NCBI GenBank assembly: GCA_020746875.1
Contig: JAGTJL010000023.1
Span: forward strand, 558,001-622,000
Length of the DNA stretch: 64,000 bases
Direction: 5' to 3'
Origin: Rhexocercosporidium sp. MPI-PUGE-AT-0058
Lineage: Eukaryota; Ascomycota; Leotiomycetes; Helotiales
A program made the position numbers and the translations under genes. Below are positions 11,133 to 22,828 of the stretch, in pieces. Every line of letters starts with the position of its first letter. Position 1 is the stretch's first letter. The notes under the pieces were generated by a model, which was not told where the DNA came from, searched no databases, and saw only the letters and a list, made by a program, of their open reading frames with translations.

Positions 11133-12060
11133 TTGCAATATATAGCTGCTTATGTTTAATATTGCTAATAAACTAGTTTCTTTACCTTTCGCAATAAAAA
11201 TAATCTATCTAGAGATCGAATGCCAATCGTCAGGGTGTTTAAATGTGGGATATAAAGAGAGACAGAGCCGGAATATGGGATAAGTCCTTTCCGGCTTACA
11301 TTCAGGCCATTATATATAAAAATAACGAACCTCTGACCTTATGCAACTGCGAGCTAAACAAATTGCTAATTACAAAGAGTGTCACTTGCGTTCAAATATT
11401 CCCTCTAACTGGGAAGTTGGGCAATTATTTAACCGTAGTAAAGCGGCTTGCTCATCTTCACGGTCGAGCAGTATGCATTTAGCGACCGAACTCGTACAAA
11501 GCAAAATGATCGCCTACGCCTACGCCGAAGCTTATCTTGACAATAAGTATTGTGCCGCTATATACCACAACGAATAAGGTTTGATAGCCGGGAGTTGTCA
11601 AAGTAGGAACGTGCATCCACCCGTAACGTAACAACCCCCGTAGCGGAAACTTGTTAACACTTGTCAATACAACAAACTCGCCAACTACTAGCTAGCCTAT
11701 ATACTCTCGGATTATACTTATTACCGTCTATGCTTGCGATTCCGTGCAACTTAATTTTATTAGGCTCGCAAAATTGCGACTTAATTTATTTGGCGACCCT
11801 ACCTGCGCAGGCACTACAACACAACTACAGCACAATTAGCTAAGATAATTACATGCAGAACTCGGTTTATACTCTTTTTAAGCCTATGCATAGTATGTAT
11901 AAGTTTAAGATATACATATCAAGTTCACACTAAACCCGAGCATGTCCGAGGCAAAGCTAGTAGATGTCATTATAGTAAATTTTAGTACTGTGGGCTAAGC
12001 AGAAGTTGCACAGTACCACCGCCAATTTATACCTAAACGCCTAACAAGAGAAGGGAAAAA
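11133..12060. other. spacer after rhamnosidase, no gene recognised
   Basis: Several short open frames (11243-11482, 11341-11577, 11479-11667, 11661-11843) overlap in different frames on both strands without family signatures. A purine-rich run (GAAGGGAAAAAGAGGAAGGA, near 12048) closes the stretch. Confidence 0.4.
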
Positions 12061-12129
12061 GAGGAAGGAGAGAAAAAAGAAAGACGTCGAGCCGTGCGGC
12101 TATGCGCTCTTGATACTATTATCAGAGTA

Positions 12130-12330
12130 TTAGGACATAGTTCCGTGGATGTTCTCTGCGTGATTCTGGAGATGCTGCTTGTGCTCTAGCCCCATTCGAC
12201 ACACCTTATACTAGAGCCGATCCCCTTCTTTAATATACCCCAAATACTTCCGCTTAAAGTGCTTCATCAAGTCTCTTGGCTTGGCAAACTTATAGGTACG
12301 CTTTTCGAATGCAAGCTCTGCTCTCCTAAG
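12130..12330 (-). pseudogene. C-terminal C2H2 zinc-finger fragment of a fungal repeat-type protein
   Basis: Minus-strand translation gives a degenerate finger (KFAKPRDLMKHFKRKYLG) and a second one ending LEHKQHLQNHAENIHGTMS before TAA at 12130-12132. The spacing and His-x3-4-His pattern resemble the paired C2H2 tail found behind some fungal FluG/DUF3435-type proteins, but Cys residues are partly lost and no upstream recombinase domain is visible. A (ATT)n microsatellite (12333-12353) interrupts the sequence just upstream. The family assignment is tentative. Confidence 0.45.
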
Positions 12331-12397
12331 TAAATTATTATTATTATTATTATTCCATTTTCGTCCTGTATGAGAGCTCAGGGAGCACGTAGGACGT

Positions 12398-12416
12398 CCA
12401 CCAGCCTAGCTGGTGG
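12398..12416. repeat. perfect 7 bp-arm hairpin
   Basis: CCACCAG-CCTAG-CTGGTGG forms a stem-loop about 70 bp upstream (on the minus strand) of the C2H2 fragment. It may be a relic of an element terminus; no partner copy was found in the window. Confidence 0.5.
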
Positions 12417-12419
12417 AGT

Positions 12420-13430
12420 TTCTAGGTTGTTATAATACACAGAAGTAGTATACAAGAGTGGTCTGGTCGTTGCTTTGCAGCATTGTATACTGATGAATGA
12501 TGAGGGTCAGTCCCTTGTTGACAAAAAGAAAAAAGGTATTGTGCTAGCCCAACTGGTCTCTTCCCTTCGCTCCTTCCCCTCACTCCCCTTCGTCCTCATC
12601 GTCTGTGTCATCTCTTCTTCTATGAAGAGACCATTTTCTGGTGCAAATCTTAGTGGTTTGGAGGAATTGTAGTGTTGCGTCGATACCCACTTTGGAGTGG
12701 AGGAGGAGGGGGACGGTTAGCTCCATATCGAGGGCTGCTTTGAGTGTTTGGCGAGCTTGTGTAGTATTTTTTTCACTTTATAAAACTTATCGTCATCTAT
12801 TCCACTCGCAGTCTACCCATTGTATGTGTCTCTTTCCTCCCCCTTATCCTTCCGCGGCAATCAACACCCTCCACATCAACACCCTCCAGAATCCAGCTTC
12901 CTTCAACATCTAGAATCCTCTAACAACATTATTAACCTCTCCCATCATTATAGCACCTAAATCCTTGTTCTCCTCGCGGGCTGTTTAAGAGTCATCTTTA
13001 GGCTTCGATATCCTGGGATTTTGCATGCGTTGTTCGATGCCGTGGTTGTTCACTTGCTATGTGTTGCCGCACCCTGCTAAGTCTCTTAACAACAGACATA
13101 TCTCTTATGTTATACCTTATAAGTATTAAAGCTTCTAAGAGTACGGACATGACTGTAATACTTCAAGCTTACTAATTGAAAATGTAAAATGATAGGCGAG
13201 TTATCTGGATGGCGTTAGGAGTTTCAGTAGAGTAAACGGACTAGACATGATGTGACTCAACTCCCTCTGTTCAGACTTCTCAAGTGGAACTCATACTATA
13301 CGACTCGTAAGTGACCCGAATCACACACTTAATTGACCGGCACCACAACATTGAACTCGACCAGAAGTCCAAGTCTACAAAAGGACTCTCCTTTCAACAC
13401 CTCAAGCCTCCACTCTGACTTCTTCATTCC
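12420..13430. other. GC-balanced spacer, no gene recognised
   Basis: Open frames at 12475-12672 and 12641-12913 have low-complexity, Ser-rich translations and no recognised domain. Nothing else stands out. Confidence 0.35.
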
Positions 13431-14545
13431 TTGAACAATACCCCTCTTTCACTAACATCAAACCAAGAAACCACTTTCCCCAACTACAACCCCCGCCAAA
13501 GCCCACCCACCATGATCCCTTACAACACCAATACCATACCCAAAATATCAATTCTCAACCCGAACCACCGGCCCCCTCCCTCCCTATCACTCCCTTGGCC
13601 CCTCCTACCCTCCCACCTCACACCCACCATCCCCCCTCACCTCACCGGAATCCTAATCCCACCTCCTCCCCTTGAACCCCCTCCTCCACCGCTCCCAAAT
13701 AATAAACTTTATCACCACCCTCATCTCCCTCGGCCGTATCCGCATACAGACCATAACAGCCACCGCAACCGACGGGAAAGAGCACTCTACAGGCTGGTAT
13801 GAGGTTGATTGTGAGTGGGTTAGGAGGGAGATAGAGAAGGAGAAGGGGGGAGAGGAGGGAGGAGGGTGTTATTCACGGTGAGAGATTGGGATGATGGGAT
13901 TATGAGGTCGGATATGATGGGTGGGATGAGGAGTGTGGTGTACAGGGATCAGAAGTTTTATTTCTTTATTTGTGAGGAGAGGGAGATGGGGAAGGGAAGC
14001 AGACTCTCGGAAATTCCCGCTAAGGCTTCGGCGTCTACGTCTAAATCTACGATGCCGATGCTCAACTCAAAGGATACGAGAGATCACAGCCCCAGCCGAA
14101 GTCACAGTCACCTCTCACGATCACACCACCTCTCACCGCCTAACACACCAATCTCTCTCCCCAGAACCTAAATGTAAACCCAATTCCAAAACACCAGGCC
14201 TCACAATCCCCCTCACACGCAACAACATCCCATTCCATCCTCTCCACCTCCAGCCACTAAGCCCACACCTCCCCCCGCACCTCATAGACCCCATCCTCGC
14301 CTCCCACGTCCGCGTAGGACATCTCTCGCGGTACGACACAGACACCTACATCTTCAACACTCGGTGGTTAAGGAATCAGTTAAGTACAGAGGAAGGGAGG
14401 AGGGAGGTGGGGTAGAGGTTTGATGATAGGCCTGTGAGGAGGGGGAGGGAGTGGGTGGGTGGGGTTGTGGATACGAGGCAGAGGGAGGTTGTTGTGTTAG
14501 GAATGGTCGGGGAGGGGGAGGTGGAGGAGTGAGTATTACAGGTGG
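13431..14545 (+). other. alternating C-rich and G-rich blocks, possible decayed low-complexity gene
   Basis: The plus strand is strongly C-rich and nearly free of G from about 13431 to 13735, G/purine-rich at 13795-13990, C-rich again at 14085-14300 and G-rich at 14390-14540. The frames reflect this: a Pro-rich open frame of 123 codons at 13431-13802, a 69-codon frame at 13672-13881 containing TATATDGKEHSTGWYEVDCE, and a 160-codon frame at 13933-14415 ending with an IFNTRWLRNQL block. These switch frames, so if this was a gene it has frameshifts. I do not recognise a family. Confidence 0.3.
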
Positions 14546-14623
14546 TTTGTAGATGGGGTTTTATGTCTGTACTGCACTGTTATACCTTGAGCCTAGGCAG
14601 CAGGATAAGAACTTTATTTAATC

Positions 14624-14631
14624 CTCGAAAG
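14624..14631. repeat. left 8 bp target-site duplication (CTCGAAAG)
   Basis: The same eight bases occur at 17819-17826, exactly bracketing the hAT element. An 8 bp duplication is the hAT hallmark. Confidence 0.9.
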
Positions 14632-17600
14632 TAGGTCTGGCCAATGAAAGAATGAAAACACATTTTGACTTTCATCGTTCAATTCATTTTAGTATATAAA
14701 GTTCAGCGTTCAATTCAATCTAATCTAAACCTTTCAATGAAAATTCGTTAAATTTGAATAAAAAATGCCAAGAAATCCCCGGGGTGGATCAGACCGCTCA
14801 TAAGACTGTGCGTAAGTAAGCCCACACTAAAATAAATCCTTAATAACGCACACATTTATGAAACTAACCAATTTAAGGTGTAGATTTATCAATTAAAGTA
14901 CGCTAAATCGAATGCACCTATTCCAATATCGTTCTTATTATTCGTTGCGAAGATATATTAATATTTATATTAGCGTCGTTTCTCGGTTTCTTATTATGTA
15001 ACGCGCCTATAATAGTCGATAGGGCAAATCCCCTATTAAAAGATCAACACCACTACCACCTTCAATTAAGAGAGCCTCTCCTCGACGACGACAAGCTGGC
15101 TTATTAGCGTATAGAGTAACTAAAATCGATAAGCCTATTATCAATCTTCCACGAGTTCCTCGCACACCTTCAGCTCTCCGACGTGTTATATAAGATTCCT
15201 AAGATAACGACGTTATTATAGTTGATAATAGTTCACAAGCCGGAATAGCTTCGCAAGCTATAAATCTAATAGCAGATGCTATAGAAAACCTAGAATCTCC
15301 ATTTAATAAACGTGAGCGTGCACGATATGCCATTCCTACAATTATCGTCTTACGGAAAGACTTTTAAAAGAATATTCGGAAAGTTCTCATTAAGCACTCT
15401 TAGACTCTATTTTATTATACTATATCTAAGCTTTTTTTAACGTAGTTAAAGAAGTTTAAGAAGGCTACGGAAGAGGTTTATAATCGCCTGTGGACGTATA
15501 ATTATTATGAATAAAGCTCTAAGGATTCGCAAAGGCATAAAAACACTTTAGCTACGACAAACTACCTTTAGGACAAACACGAATTGACTAAAGCGAAGCA
15601 TTTGTAAGGAGGCTATACGATTAAGAATAATACTAAAGGAGGCGGTGGAGGAGATAGAGATATCTTATAATTTGTGTTAGAGAGAGCTCAGGCTATGAGC
15701 CCGGAAGAGGCCTGCTTACGATTTATTATTTAAATTAATTAAGCCTATTTTTTAATGAATGGTATATCATGGCAGGGTCTTTTTTAAGCTCTTGAGAAAC
15801 CAATACATTTTGTTAATCGCCATACCTTTGATCGATATGCTGAAAAACGATTTAACGAAGTGCGAATTAAGTAAGCTTTACTTTTGGAGGAAACATGCGA
15901 ATTTTGTGTTCTTACCTTTGATGGTTGGGGGTCACCAAATCACAAAAACATCATCTCTGAACAAATTCATTAGATTAACAAGAATAATTAAGTCCGGTAT
16001 ACTATGAACGCTGAATTTATAAAAGCAGTTTATAATAAAACCGGAGATGGGATAATAGAGGTGTTTATTATGTCCCTTGGCGATGATATTAACGAGATAA
16101 AGACAATTGAAACAAATAAAGGCTTTATAATTTAAACCACAATATTTGTTAGTTTAAAGGTCGCTTACAAAGTATTTATAGTTATAGAAGATAATATTAC
16201 TAATAACGACACCTTCTGTGATCACTTTTTGCGCAGATTACAGCTCCGGTACGACCCTGACCCCCGACAACTTCTTAATCTCCCTCGCTATAGATTTCAA
16301 GGCCGGCCGAGTCGAATTAGGTACTAGGCCTATATAAACGACCTCGTTTATAAATTCATTTACAAGACCTTAAGATATGGCACCCGCGCAGACGTAAAAG
16401 CGATAGTCAATTAAGCTGTGGAGGGAAATACGGTCTTTCTACTTATTCTTATTACTCTTAGCGTTATTATAAAAGTACGGACTTTTGTGTTATTTGTTAT
16501 GGGAAGTAACGAGCGTCGGAAATAATAGATTAATATTTGCTTTACTTTTATTCCTTTTAACGTTAATACTCGGTGGAATTCCTTATATTTAATAATAAAG
16601 GTAGCTCGACAACACAAGGTAAAGATCTCCCGATATGGTTAACTTCACGCCGTATATAAGCACCTTATACCTTTAAAATCAGATTAGGAGCTTTCCGAGT
16701 AAGTTAAACGTTATATATAGCCATTTTATAAGCGTATACTTACAGTCTTAAAGATAACTTTAAATCTTAATAGTTATATTAAAAGGATATAGAATATAGC
16801 CGACCTTTTAGAAAACGTCTCTTTTAGTAGAAAAGCCTTTAAAGATATCTATATTAATCTTTAACGTGCGTTTAACGACGCCAAAGACACTTTAAAGAAG
16901 TAGACTAATAAGATATTTGAATGCGACCTTTATTTTGCAGTTCACGTACTTAATCCTCGATATAAGTTCTCCCTACTTCGAGCACAATATGGCGAGGACG
17001 CAGAAGATTTGATTTTACGAATTAAGACGTGGTTTAAAGATAACTACCCTTATATAACAACTTTTATTATTACGGCGCCATTAAATTAGGAAGAACGACC
17101 TTCGCATATTGACTAACATGAGTGGCTTCTTTTACAACATATTAAAGAGCTTAATACTATGCCTAATTAAGCTGATCTTATCACTGATTTTAATCGATAT
17201 TTCAATGATCCAGTAGTCGTTGATTGGGACTTAAGCGTGAAGGACTTTAATTTAAAGTGATGAAAAGCTTCCGAATTCCAATATCCTTTAGTCGTCAAAG
17301 CCGCTCGAGATCTGCTAACTATCCCCAGCGCCGAAGTCGATATTGAACGCTTGTTTTCTAAAAGCCGAGATATAATAAGGATTCGCCGCATGACTATAGA
17401 CGCCGATACAATAAGGATTTTGCGTCTACTAAAGAGCCACTTTAATGCCGAAGATAAGGAAATCAAGGGGCGAGCTAGAGCTCAATTAGAAGAGAAACAA
17501 CGCATATATAGAATAAGAAAGATTAACTAAAGAGCCAATTAAGAGCCTTAGAATTGAACTTGATCAGCAAGTCAGAGCTTTCATTAAGTTGTGGAAATCA

Positions 17601-17818
17601 TACAGTTTCGGATGGGAAAGTGGATAAATATCCAAGGATCCGAAGCATGGATACCCCCCCCAAAATCACATATAAATAGACCTATTTTCAATGAACTGGA
17701 CCCTCTTTTCATTATTCGCCACCCCCAAGTTCATCGTTTAATTCAGCTACCCTAAATTCAGCTGAATAAATGAAAATTCGCTGAATTTTCACGTTCATTT
17801 ATTCAATGGCCAGACTTA
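14632..17818 (+). mobile_element. hAT-superfamily DNA transposon, 3187 bp, decayed
   Basis: The termini are short imperfect inverted repeats: left TAGGTCTGGCCAATGAA, right (reverse complement) TAAGTCTGGCCATTGAA. Subterminal AATTCA/TGAATT motifs recur at both ends. A perfect CTCGAAAG duplication flanks the element. The interior encodes one plus-strand hAT transposase relic. The element is full length, so it was probably autonomous before RIP. Confidence 0.92.
15030..17530 (+). pseudogene. hAT transposase, RIP-degraded
   Basis: The plus-strand translation has an Arg/Pro-rich N-terminus (after 15030), then FLMNGISWQGLF and FVNRHTFDRYAEKRF (15750-15850). The catalytic-domain segment EETCEFCVLTFDGWGSPNHK follows (15880-15950). 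The C-terminal hAT dimerisation region reads YPLVVKAARDLLTIPSAEV and then DIERLFSKSRDIIRIRRMT (17280-17400), with RIRKIN before the TAA at 17528-17530. Many TAA/TAG codons occur throughout. The start codon is not clear. Confidence 0.85.
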
Positions 17819-17826
17819 CTCGAAAG

Positions 17827-19164
17827 AGGAATGCTTGACTTTGTTGTGTTTGCATTTGCTCTAGCTCGCTTAATTGTTTACTGAACGCCCGTTTCACTTT
17901 GGGAACCCAGCCCAGAGCAAACTAAACTAGTGTGCATGTCCGCTTTCTGAAGCTACTTTATGACATTTGGCTCGTTCGATGTGGGTTTTTAATATATACT
18001 GATCTTTGATGATTGACACACCTGTTTCCTTTGTTGCCTACTTCTGCTTATTGCATGTGGATGCATATAAGCATCTGTAGTTACAGTCTTAGAACAGTAA
18101 CTCTTCCGCTACCAATTTACTAGAATGATTGGTGATCTGACCCGTGACCTGCTCTGCTACAAATTTGTGAAGTTGGATGGTATCACGTGATCAAAGTCTC
18201 TCAATTTCCCCGAAATGTGGCAGCCGATTTTGGATTGACCAATCAGACACACTGGTTGACTTTTGGCTCGTGCTTGTTTTGGACTAGATTTTGGCTAAAT
18301 TTTGGCTCGATTCTGACGATCTTTTGGGCTGGAGTTTACAATTCAATCCATCCGCTGACTTCAATTCCAGCCTTTGCTATGCCAGAGGCTGAGGATCAGG
18401 TTCAGAACCTGACCTTCATCTCTGGCTCCACAACCCACCCCTCGTCTATAACGTCTGATTCTGCTCCACAGTCTGATTCTTACCCTGCTGCCACAATCTC
18501 CTCGTCAACAGCATCCATGCTGCTCCCACAACCTCCTCGTTGACATCATCCGATTTCTGCTCACGCTCCGAATCTGGCCTTCTGCTCTACTCTACGGCAT
18601 CCACCTCCACAATAAACGACCCGCTCGTCGACAAACTACCTCCGCAAGGGACGATTCTCAGGGTCAAATCGATTCCCACGCTCTTCCTTTTCTCAATAAC
18701 AGTGACTGTTCTACTACATCAGTCTGCATCTGCTTCGCCATATCAATGATTTACCCAGGCGACTTCTAGCCCGTTTCGCCTCGAGAGTGAATGATTCACT
18801 CGAACAAGAAAACAACAAAGGGACATAACAGAGCACGGATTTCAATTTCCTTCCGAGGGACCGGCGAATACGCGACAGCAATAAAATGTGCTCCTCCCGC
18901 AAGTCGTAATTAGCACGCCATTCCGGATGGATTGGCATTGGCACTGGCACAGAGGACAAGCTGGATTTCTTTGGGGGTGAAAGGCGCAAGAGCGTCTCTC
19001 CTCTATGGAAGGACGATACCTCAAGCATAGAGCCCAATAGGCTATACAGCAGAGCGTCTGCTTCCTGTCATCCCACTCACCTCTCGTTTTGTCCGAACAT
19101 TTTCGACAATGTACAACGAGCGGCGTCTGCACGTTAGCCTATTCCTTCTCCAGCATCCACTCGC
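17827..19164. other. GC-balanced spacer with unrecognised open frames
   Basis: Base composition returns to near balance here. A plus-strand frame at 18187-18543 starts hydrophobic and aromatic-rich and ends Ser/Thr-rich (18379-18543: MPEAEDQVQNLTFISGS...). Near 18240-18330 the motif TTTTGGCT recurs four times. Minus-strand frames at 18714-19037 and 18842-19132 overlap. None is recognised. Confidence 0.35.
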
Positions 19165-19172
19165 CTCCCCAG
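19165..19172. repeat. left 8 bp target-site duplication (CTCCCCAG)
   Basis: Repeated exactly at 20265-20272 on the other side of the 1.1 kb hAT copy. Confidence 0.9.
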
Positions 19173-20264
19173 CAGTGTGGTCGATAAGCCACCCGACTTA
19201 TAAGCTAGCCAATCAGCTCGCTGTTTTTCGTCAGTCAGTCAGCTTAGCCCTAGCCCTAAGTCAATCAGTTGTAATATCGTCAGCTTATCATTAGCTTATA
19301 AGCTGGAGGCGACTTTTTGACGATTTTAGGGTCATAAATCTTGTGTTAGTAATGCCGAATTAGTGTCTGAACTAACGATATCGGGTGCCCCGGAACGGAA
19401 AAACCAGCTCCGCTAGGCCAAAATTAGGCGGTGAAGCCCGGCAAGATAATTGAAGATGCTTCATATCGCATTACCTACACATATTAACTTAGTAATTTTA
19501 TCAGTTCTATTAATAAAATCATGTCTCGCCGTACCTCACCTATTGTTATCGATAGAGCTGCCTCTAAGGCTTCTACCGCATAGTCTGCCGCCTCTGCTCC
19601 TAGTATTTTTGGCCGTATAATGGCTGGACCAAATGCCGAAGGATCTTCAGCTCCAGCAGCCTTGATAGCACTCCGTGATACCTGCCAAAGGCCCCCAACG
19701 ATATATAACGAATTTTACGACCCTCAAAAGCCAGAGAGAGTTGATTACCTTGAGGCAATATTAAATGAATTAGCACCAGCTGGAGCTGTAACTGCAGTAC
19801 ACTCTTCAAGTCGAAGGGACTAGTTGGCTCAGTATCTTGACGAACCATGTTGCGATCTACCGCCAATTTTATATTAGAAGTCGAAACAGGCTCAGTGGCC
19901 TCAGCTTACTTAGATGGCCTTTGACTTTCTTGCCGTACCTGCTATAAGCTCTGAGTGTGAGCGTGTTTTTTCCTCTTGCTCTAGGCAAACTACTCAAGAG
20001 GTATCAAGGCTCTTAGGGGAGATGTTGTGGCATAGAGAATGCTTGAAGAAGTAGGAGCACAGAGGCGCTGTCAAGTTGTTGAGTTATAATAATGCAGTTT
20101 AGTTAGGAATTTGATTTTTTACAGTATCATTTTTACCCCGTGCAGCTTATAAGCAGCTTATAAGTTGCTCAGTTAAGCTATTCAGTTAGCAAATTGCACG
20201 TAAGTCAGTCAGTTGAAGAAATGGCTCAGCTGATGACTGGCTTATTGGCTTATCGACCACTCTG
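19173..20264 (+). mobile_element. non-autonomous 1092 bp hAT element
   Basis: The ends begin CAGTGTGGTCGATAAGCCA (left) and CAGAGTGGTCGATAAGCCA (right, reverse complement), the CAGNG start common in hAT elements. Perfect CTCCCCAG duplications flank the copy. Subterminal regions are full of AGCTTATAAGC and CAGTCAGTC-type repeats, probably transposase binding sites. The short coding relic inside shows a large internal deletion. Confidence 0.92.
19521..20102 (+). pseudogene. internally deleted hAT transposase
   Basis: A single frame from ATG 19521 to TAG 20100-20102 starts MSRRTSPIVIDRAASKAST and ends with the hAT dimerisation block (FDFLAVPAISSECERVFSSC and then EVSRLLGEMLWHRECLKK). The central catalytic region is absent, so this copy would have depended on a full-length relative. 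In-frame TAGs (19581, 19821, 19875 and 19911 regions) fit Gln or Trp codons hit by C-to-T or G-to-A changes. Confidence 0.85.
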
Positions 20265-20582
20265 CTCCCCAGCGAGGGCTCATCTGTTCCGAGCTCACTC
20301 CGAATGTGCGGCAACCGCCTGATTGCGAACGATAATCGACATATATAATGCATTTAAAACCCTGATGATTGTTTTTACACGGCTGATTGTTCTGTTTGTC
20401 ATCCCCGGCCATGGACACCCCGAGCGCACATTGAATAGCTTCTACTAAAAGTAAATGAATGTTATGTGTTGCGAAGTGTCAAAAGTAGACCTTCAATCCA
20501 CCATCACCCTGTGCCCCAGACCGTCAACTTGCTAACTTCCACACATCAAACTCAATTTCAGCGTTACACGAATAAGGACTCG

Positions 20583-21659
20583 TCAAACTGTTTGCGTGGC
20601 ACTCAGGCTCCCATCACTTTGAGTCTTCTGCCCTCCAAGTCCCTGCCTTGGCCGAGCGTCCGACTCCTGTGAACCCGAAGCCCCGTTTGAGTGATACGTA
20701 GCCAGCTCTCTAGGCATGTTGTGGAAAGCAGGTGCGCCAAACCGACGAAGAACACGTTCTATCGGTGCTTTAAGGAAGGGTGCCGACGCTGCGATTAACA
20801 AGAATATTTCCTCCAATCGACAGTACATGAATAGGACAACAGAACTTCGCATAGGTTCGGCCGACATTCGTATCGCTCGAGACTGAATAATATAGCCAAT
20901 CCCCATACCCGTTGCACAAAGGCCAAAGGACATAAGAGTCGAGACGAGACATAGCTCCCATCGAGAACGACTTAACTTCCAGATAAGGAACGTAGGTACG
21001 ATTGCGAATGCTAAGTCGTTTATGATACCGGTCCCTTCCAGTATCAGTACACGATCGTATGCTAGTGGCTGAAAGGCTTACCGGCTCGTGTGTAATTAAT
21101 GATCAACCTTGCGCTTTTAGAGAAGCAGTGGCCGGATGTAGCCCAATTTATTGGATGGCATTGCAGTGCCGCAGAAAGATCAAATGCAACGAAAGCTGCT
21201 AACAAAAAGCCTACCATCGCCCAAAGGGATCTTCTCCATGCGACCGACGGCGCTATAGTAACCATCTGGTACACTGTTGAGACCCTTGCAAAAGTCGATG
21301 CAAAAGGCCCAGCTATCACGCTTGCTAGCTTCAACTTCATTATCTTGATGTGCATTTGAGGGGTTATAAAGACATCGTGCCGTCCGAAACCAGCGTTAAT
21401 GCTTGCCGCAAACAACGAGAAGGTTACAAGCTCTGAAAACTGCTACGAATTAGAATCGATCCTCTTCGTGTTAAACGTTATTGCTACTTACAATCGCGAA
21501 CGAGTTCATGTAGTCCGATGCATTCAATTTGTAAATCGGAAAAGCACGTGTGTATATCCTCGCTGAGAAGCATAAAAGGGCTAGAGCAAGTGGCAATGTC
21601 ACTATTAATAAGGCGTGTGGCCCCGTTGAATCGTTAACGAGAGGTGTTTCTGTACCCAT
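20583..21659 (-). CDS. Pth11-like fungal rhodopsin-domain integral membrane protein, intact
   Basis: Three exons (21659-21492, 21430-21082, 21034-20583) join without stops into 322 codons plus TGA; the phases close exactly. Intron 1 (61 nt) has GTAAGT; intron 2 (47 nt) has GTAAGC with an ACTGATAC branch-like site. Hydrophobic segments fit seven membrane spans: ALLIVTLPLALALLCFSAR then IYTR, LVTFSLFAASINAGF, VIAGPFASTFARVS, LWAMVGFLLAAFVAFDLSAA, INDLAFAIVPTFLIW, LMSFGLCATGMGIGYII, and EEIFLLIAASAPFL. The AGFGRHD motif after span 2, a pair of Cys in the outer loops and a hydrophilic C-terminal tail match the family. Members are plasma-membrane proteins, some acting as receptors for surface or host cues (Pth11); the ligand here is unknown. 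This is the only gene in the window that reads as functional. Start chosen: MGTETPLVND at 21659, the first ATG before span 1; a longer frame upstream crosses a GA repeat and is unlikely coding. Confidence 0.85.
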
Positions 21660-21721
21660 GATCCCTAGAGTATCGTCGGTGTATTCGAAAAAGGTAGCAA
21701 AGTCGTCCAAGGGTTGCCTTT

Positions 21722-21748
21722 TGAGAGAGAGAGAGAGAGAGAGAGAGG
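21722..21748. repeat. (GA)n microsatellite in the 5' region of the Pth11-like gene
   Basis: About 13 uninterrupted GA units (CT on the gene's strand) lie 60-90 bp upstream of the chosen start codon, probably in the promoter or 5' leader. Confidence 0.85.
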
Positions 21749-22169
21749 TCCTGGTCTGGTGTGTCAATTCATGGGCCAAGTGCTTGCACTTCGTCTCAAC
21801 GCTTATATTCATCGCATGGTGGAGGAAAAAGAAACGGGTAGCAGGTCCAAATTTGCGCTCCCGATTCGCGTCTGCCGTTTCAACACGGGCCGATCGACGA
21901 ATACTAGTAATCATGCTGTCGGCTAACTGACCAATTCGGTCTCGGGCGGTGCCATATTTCGTGATGATTGATGCAGCCTCCCCCGCCTCGGCTCCCTTTC
22001 GGAATTCCCATTGGCCCCCTTTCCCCATCTCTCGAACCTCTTGGGAAGGGCAAATCGAAAGTACGATGGGATACTCGGTGGTTTCCGCTCAAGCGGGATA
22101 TGCATCCCATGACGGCTTTGCTTATTAGTAAAGAAAAAAGTAAAAGTTCTGATAACTTTTCTCACTTGT

Positions 22170-22828
22170 CCCGAAGAATAGACTCTTTTTTCGTCCAGAC
22201 TTTACAACCTCACAAGCACAACAAACCTGCGAATTTGCCCGTGTCCATTTACTTCCATATGGGGTAGACTCTGGAAGTCCATCAATCCCTGAGGGATTTC
22301 TTGTTCAAAACGATCTGAATGTTGTGCCACCTGGGACTCAAGGGTTTTGGATCTTGCCGCGACATTGTGTAACCAACCCTCTTAGAGGTCCTCGTCGAGG
22401 TCGGACCGGGGTGCTCGCTTGACTAAGGTGGTGAGACATCTGGTTTATGATTCGTCCCGTCTTTTTGTCATCTCCACTACAAAGCTGTAATGGCGTTCTC
22501 GAGGCGTCTCCCAAGTCCGTGGCTCACGAACAAAGAAAGTTTCCTGTCCCGTCCCCTCGCTTCGTTACTATGGTGACTGGCTCCACATTCTATGTATTTG
22601 GACCATCAGAGACGGGATTCTCAACTTAGCGTGACAAAACTGGAAAGTCATGATCCAAACAACAAGGTCAAATTAGATTATCAGTTCACGAGTGCAGGTG
22701 TTGTGCCTCTTAGTGGAGCAGAAAGTAGGGTGATCTGTGACCAATCTCCAGATCCCCAGCAGCTAAAATCTTCTCATTGATACCATAGAAAGCGTAGAAA
22801 CATGATTCCCGGCTCCTAATATTAAAGG
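22170..22828 (+). pseudogene. decayed plus-strand coding stretch of unknown family
   Basis: One plus-strand frame is codon-like from about 22221 to 22422 (VDSGSPSIPEGFLVQNDLNV and VPPGTQGFWILPRHCVTN), then others take over (22447-22629 with TMVTGSTFYVFGPSETGFST; 22592-22780). The frame changes suggest several indels in a formerly coding sequence. I could not assign a family. Confidence 0.35.

Noticed and set aside
21471..22165. Longer minus-strand frames upstream of the Pth11-like gene (to 22028, 22110, 22165)
   Set aside because: They cross a GA microsatellite and low-complexity Ser-Leu repeats and have no family match; the start at 21659 just before the first membrane span fits better.
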